Source: Streptomyces sp. NL15-2K
GTDB taxonomy: Bacteria > Actinomycetota > Actinomycetes > Streptomycetales > Streptomycetaceae
Assembly (NCBI RefSeq): GCF_030551255.1
Contig: NZ_CP130630.1
Coordinates: 7,979,501-8,043,500 of the forward strand
Length of the DNA stretch: 64,000 nt
Reading direction: 5' to 3'
The notes under the pieces were generated by a model, which searched no databases, was not told the origin of the DNA, and worked only from the letters and a program-made list of their open reading frames with translations. Positions 60,771-64,000 of this stretch are shown here, in pieces; the stretch's first letter is position 1; each line of letters begins with the position of its first letter. A program made the translations under genes and the position numbers.

Positions 60771-62885
60771 ATGACGACCGAGTACGGCGGGGACCATCTC
60801 GACTTCGGGCGAGCAAAGTTCAACGGCTCCTTCACGGCGAAGGCGGAGTATCACGAGCACGGGCCGGCGCCCACCGCGCTGGATGCATTGCCGGCCCGGA
60901 CGGTCGGCTTCGCCGGGCGAAAACGTGAACTGCGCGCGCTGCTCGACGCGTTCGATCCGGCCGGACCCGAGCGTCCGACGGCGGTGCTCGGCGCGGCGGT
61001 GTCGGGCCTCGGCGGCATAGGCAAGACCGCGCTCGCGGTGGAGGCGGCGCGTGAGGCGTGTACGAAGGGCTGGTTCCCGGGCGGGACGCTCTTCGTGGAT
61101 CTGCATGGGTATGACGACGATCCCGTTACGGGGGAGCAGGCGCTGGAGGCGTTGCTGCGGGCGCTCGGCGTGGAACCGGAGCACATTCCGGTGCGGGCGG
61201 ACGAACGGGCCGCTCTCTACCGCTCGATGCTCGCCGAGCGGGGGCGGGAGCGGGGTGCCGTGCTGGTGTTGGCCGACAATGCTTCCTCGCCGGATCAGGT
61301 GCGGCCGTTGCTTCCCGGTGATGTACGGCATCGGTTGCTGGTCACCTCGCGCAGTAAGTTGCCTCAGCTGGGGGCGCGGCTGCTGGCGTTGGATGAGTTG
61401 ACATCGGGGGAGGCGTACGAGCTTCTCGACCGTGCCGTGCGGATCGCCGATCCGGACGACAGCCGTGTCGCTGACGAAGCCGATGCGGCCATGCAACTCG
61501 CCTCCCGGTGCGGGCATCTGCCGCTTGCCCTCCAGATCTCGGCGGCGCTGCTGGTGCTGGACCGGGACAAGCCCGTTGCCGAACTTGCCGCCGAGCTCTC
61601 CGAGTTCCGCGACCGGCTGGTCCACCTCGACGACGGTGAGCGCAGTGTCCGCGCTGCCTTCGACCTGTCGTATCGGCGTCTGCCGGCTGATCAGGCCCGG
61701 GTCCTGCGACTGCTTGCCCTTGCTCCGGGGGTCGAGGTGAGTACCGAGGCCGTGACCGCCTTGATCGGGGAGGACAACCCGCCGACCCGGATCTTGGATG
61801 CGTTGGCCCGTGCGCACTTCGTCGGGCGGGGGAGCGCGCGTGGACGGTGGCGGTTGCATGACTTGGTACGGGCGTTCGGAGTGGCCGTGGTGGCGGGGGA
61901 TGCGGGTTTGAGGGAGGAGGGGGAGACGGCGCGGGAGCGGGTGCTGGGGTTCTACCTGCGGTGGGCGTGGGCGGCTGATGGCCGGTTGCGGTGGCTGCCG
62001 GGGAGGGCAGAGCCGGAGCGGTTTTCGGATCGGGGGCAGGCATTGGCGTGGCTGGACAGCGAGCGGACGGGGCTGGTGGCGGCGGCGTTGTGGGCGCGGG
62101 AGGAGCGGTATGCGGACACGGCGGTGCGGCTGGCGGCAAAACTGGCGGAGTACCTGTGCTGGCGGCGGTCCTACGACGACTGGATCTCCGTCGGCCACGT
62201 CGCCCGCGAAGCCGCTCACCGCGCCGGGAACCGCATGGAAGAGGCAATCGCGTGGCACAACCTCGGCCACGCTCTGTGGGAGGTGGGCAGGGGCGGGGAG
62301 GCGACTGACGCCTTCACCCGGGCCCGCGACCTGTTCCAGGAACTAGGGGACCGCCACAGCGAGGGCATGGCGTGGAACAGCCTTGGCGTCGCCCTGGGGG
62401 AGGCGGGTCGTACAGAGGAGGCGAACAAGGCCTATGTCCGTGCCCGCGACCTCTATCAGACCGCCGGGGACCGCCACCGCGAGGGCATCGTGTGGAATAG
62501 CCTTGGCCTCGCTCTACGCAAGGCGGGCCGCCTGGAGGAGGCAACTGATGCTTTCACTCGCGCCTGCAGCCTGCACCAGGTCGCTGGGGATCGCCATAGC
62601 GAGGGCATAGCGTGGGGCAACCTTGGCGTCGCTCTGTCGGCGGCGGGTCGGGTGGAGGAGGCCATCGAGGCGCACGCCAGGGCTCTGGAGATCCACCGGG
62701 AGTTCGAGGACTGGTACAGGGCAGGCACAGCCCTCCAAAACCTCGCCCTCGCTCACGAGTCCGCCCACCGCCCCGCCGAAGCCCGCGCCCGCTACGTCCA
62801 GGCCGCCGAAGCCTTCGCCCAAGCCAACGCCCCTGACCGAGCCGCCGAAGCACGGACCGCAGCAGCCGAAATCCTCACCCCTTGA
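60771..62885 (+). CDS. NB-ARC/STAND NTPase with TPR repeats and N-terminal shared motif (NLR-like 2)
   Basis: A 704-residue protein from the ATG at 60771 (GGGGGA spaced for it, not for the ATG at 60756). Residues 5-24 carry YGGDHLDF-x4-FN-x2-FTAK, also present at the nucleosidase C-terminus. NB-ARC follows: VGFAGRKREL, Walker A GLGGIGKTAL at 79-88, VLVLADNASSPDQVRPLLPG and HLPLALQISA. Winged helix ends near RWRLHDLVRAFG. TPRs of 40 residues fill the C-terminal 250 residues (EEAIAWHNLGHALWEVGRGG, SEGMAWNSLGVALGEAGRTE, REGIVWNSLGLALRKAGRLE). It is divergent from the nucleosidase across 112 bp. Confidence 0.93.
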   Translation: MTTEYGGDHLDFGRAKFNGSFTAKAEYHEHGPAPTALDALPARTVGFAGRKRELRALLDAFDPAGPERPTAVLGAAVSGLGGIGKTALAVEAAREACTKGWFPGGTLFVDLHGYDDDPVTGEQALEALLRALGVEPEHIPVRADERAALYRSMLAERGRERGAVLVLADNASSPDQVRPLLPGDVRHRLLVTSRSKLPQLGARLLALDELTSGEAYELLDRAVRIADPDDSRVADEADAAMQLASRCGHLPLALQISAALLVLDRDKPVAELAAELSEFRDRLVHLDDGERSVRAAFDLSYRRLPADQARVLRLLALAPGVEVSTEAVTALIGEDNPPTRILDALARAHFVGRGSARGRWRLHDLVRAFGVAVVAGDAGLREEGETARERVLGFYLRWAWAADGRLRWLPGRAEPERFSDRGQALAWLDSERTGLVAAALWAREERYADTAVRLAAKLAEYLCWRRSYDDWISVGHVAREAAHRAGNRMEEAIAWHNLGHALWEVGRGGEATDAFTRARDLFQELGDRHSEGMAWNSLGVALGEAGRTEEANKAYVRARDLYQTAGDRHREGIVWNSLGLALRKAGRLEEATDAFTRACSLHQVAGDRHSEGIAWGNLGVALSAAGRVEEAIEAHARALEIHREFEDWYRAGTALQNLALAHESAHRPAEARARYVQAAEAFAQANAPDRAAEARTAAAEILTP

Positions 62886-63073
62886 CAGCCCCACCCAACG
62901 CAGCCCCCCCCACCCAACCGCCGAGCCACCAACGCGTAAAGCACGAGCACCGGCGTCGAGTAAACAACCGAGAACGCCGCCAGCTGCCCACGTCTTCGGC
63001 TGCCAGTCGGCGGGCAGCCCGGCCTTGGCGAAGATGTCCATGGGGCTTCAAGTACCCGGGGACGAACTCGACG
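62886..63073. other. Gap between convergent NLR-like genes
   Basis: 188 bp between two stop codons. A minus-strand segment reads MDIFAKAGLPADWQPKTWAA, which looks like protein but runs into antisense of the TPR gene, so at most it is a gene scrap. No hairpin terminator is apparent. Confidence 0.5.
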
Positions 63074-64000
63074 TCAGGTCAATGCGCGTGCGGCGGATTG
63101 GGCTTGGGCGGCTTCTTCCGGGGCGTTGGCTCGAGTGAAGGCGTCGGCGGCCTGAAGCCAGAGGGTGCGGGCCTCGGCAGGACGTCGCTCGATCTCGTGG
63201 GTGAGCGCCAGATCGTGCAGAACGTCGCCCACCCTGTACCAGTCCTCGAACTCGCGGTGGATGGTCAGCGCGTGGCCGTAGGGCTCGAGGGCCTCCTCGT
63301 GGCGACCCGCCCGGTTCAGGGCGGTGCCGAGACAGCTCCAGGCCAAGCCCTCGCGGTGGCGATCTCCCACGGCCTGGAACAAGTCGCGGGCGCGGACGTG
63401 GGCTTCGATCGCCTCTGAGATGCTGCCCATGTCCTGCAGCGTGATGCCGAGGTGATTCCAGGTCCAGCCCTCGGCCTGGCGGTCCCCGATCGACTGGTAG
63501 TAGGCGCGGGCGCGGGTGTAGGCCTCGATCGCCTCGTCCACCCGGCCGGCCTCGGACAAGGCATTGGCGAGGTCGTCCAAGGCATCGGCCTCGCCCTTGC
63601 GATCTTCGATCTCCTGGTACAGCTCGTGGGCGCGGGCACAGCACTCGATCGCCTCCTCCACCTGGTCGGTCCGCTGCAGGATCATGCCCAGCTGGTTCCA
63701 GGCCCTGGCTTCGCCCGCGCGGTCTCCGGAGCGCCGCGTGACCTCAAGAGCCGTACGGACGACGGTGATTCCGTCGTCGAGGTGCCGCCACCAATCCAGA
63801 AACCTCACCAGGCGCTGGGCCAGGAGCACCGCCACGGCCGCGAATCGTTCTTCGTGCGCCCACTGCACCGCCGCGACCAGCGTGGCGCGTTCGCTGCTCA
63901 GCCACGCAGTAGCCTGCGGCCGGTCCGCGAACCGTTCCGGCTCCGGCCGCCCCGGCAGCCAGAGATACCGCTCGTCGGCGGCCTTCGCCCACCGGTGGCA
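63074..64000 (-). CDS. NB-ARC/STAND-TPR protein, C-terminal part (NLR-like 3, partial)
   Basis: The minus-strand frame is open from the right edge (CHRWAKAADERYLWLPGRPE) to the stop at 63074, 308 codons. WLPGRPEPERFADRPQATAW matches the linker that follows the winged helix in NLR-like 1 and 2. TPRs follow (GEARAWNQLGMILQRTDQVE, GEADALDDLANALSEAGRVD, AEGWTWNHLGITLQDMGSIS, REGLAWSCLGTALNRAGRHE) and the same closing block (REFEDWYRVGDVLHDLALTH). The NTPase and any N-terminal motif lie outside the window. Third paralogue in a row, so this locus is an array. Confidence 0.92.
   Translation of the reverse strand, partial: CHRWAKAADERYLWLPGRPEPERFADRPQATAWLSSERATLVAAVQWAHEERFAAVAVLLAQRLVRFLDWWRHLDDGITVVRTALEVTRRSGDRAGEARAWNQLGMILQRTDQVEEAIECCARAHELYQEIEDRKGEADALDDLANALSEAGRVDEAIEAYTRARAYYQSIGDRQAEGWTWNHLGITLQDMGSISEAIEAHVRARDLFQAVGDRHREGLAWSCLGTALNRAGRHEEALEPYGHALTIHREFEDWYRVGDVLHDLALTHEIERRPAEARTLWLQAADAFTRANAPEEAAQAQSAARALT

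Noticed and set aside
60659..60835. Upstream extension of the nucleosidase to 60835
   Set aside because: The extra residues are the antisense of the shared motif and start of the NB-ARC gene, so the start was placed at 60658.
62514..63041. Minus-strand frame MDIFAKAGLPADWQ...
   Set aside because: First 50 residues look protein-like, but it then runs antisense through the TPR gene. At most a fragment.

Overview
The window is chromosomal DNA from a Streptomyces-like actinomycete. It is very GC-rich, uses many GTG starts and GTGA/ATGA stop-start overlaps, and its gene order follows the S. coelicolor core interval from scy to pfkA as I remember it: scy, methylmalonyl-CoA epimerase, thiolase, meaB, then a two-component system, MarR, three AIM24 genes, DUF3817, icmA, a thioredoxin-TPR protein, DUF6230/DUF6114, pyk, ackA, pta and pfkA. 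Blocks that look acquired or rearranged interrupt this backbone.

Layout. 1-7.5 kb: the N-terminal part of the polarity protein Scy, propionate/acyl-CoA genes (mce, thiolase, meaB) and an MFS transporter. 7.4-9.5 and 12.1-13.1 kb: two belts of dead mobile DNA (istB, transposase, IS630 and HTH remnants, plus a 39-41 bp tandem repeat) around a DUF2975/HTH pair under a palindromic operator and an ABC exporter. 13.2-19.6 kb: PepSY protein, OmpR-type response regulator and kinase, MarR, three AIM24 genes, DUF3817 and a MTH1187-type protein.

19.6-29.5 kb: a complete spore-pigment (whiE-type) type II polyketide synthase cluster: KS-alpha, CLF, ACP, aromatase, cyclase, cupin and the ABM/SchA-CurD protein. 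Two further transcription units carry a P450, a second ABM monooxygenase, an FAD hydroxylase and an amidohydrolase. They converge on the core operon at a perfect terminator hairpin. 30.1-32.2 kb: a TetR-DUF4166-SRPBCC operon with two perfect or near-perfect operators. 32.4-35 kb: MarR, DUF3817 and isobutyryl-CoA mutase large subunit, probably read from a leaderless mRNA. 35.1-37.5 kb: a Rieske oxygenase, WYL regulator and VOC protein with a shared palindrome half-site.

37.7-47 kb: a WhiJ-type cassette (DUF397, Xre/DUF5753, RsbW-like ATPase), a Fic protein, TetR, thioredoxin-TPR, and a DUF6230-DUF6114-secreted-protein operon with a structured leader. A full IS30-family element (47.05-48.33 kb) sits just behind a terminator hairpin. 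48.4-54.5 kb: pyk, ackA-pta and pfkA, the glycolysis/acetate block.

54.5-64 kb: a second WhiJ-type cassette, then the most striking locus: a phosphorylase-type nucleosidase, two STAND/NB-ARC-TPR proteins and the C-terminal part of a third. The nucleosidase C-terminus and the N-terminus of the divergent NB-ARC protein carry the same 20-residue motif (14 identities), encoded with different synonymous codons. This is the arrangement expected of an NLR-like sensor that recruits its effector by homotypic (possibly amyloid) contact, and is the best candidate here for a poorly described conflict/defence system.
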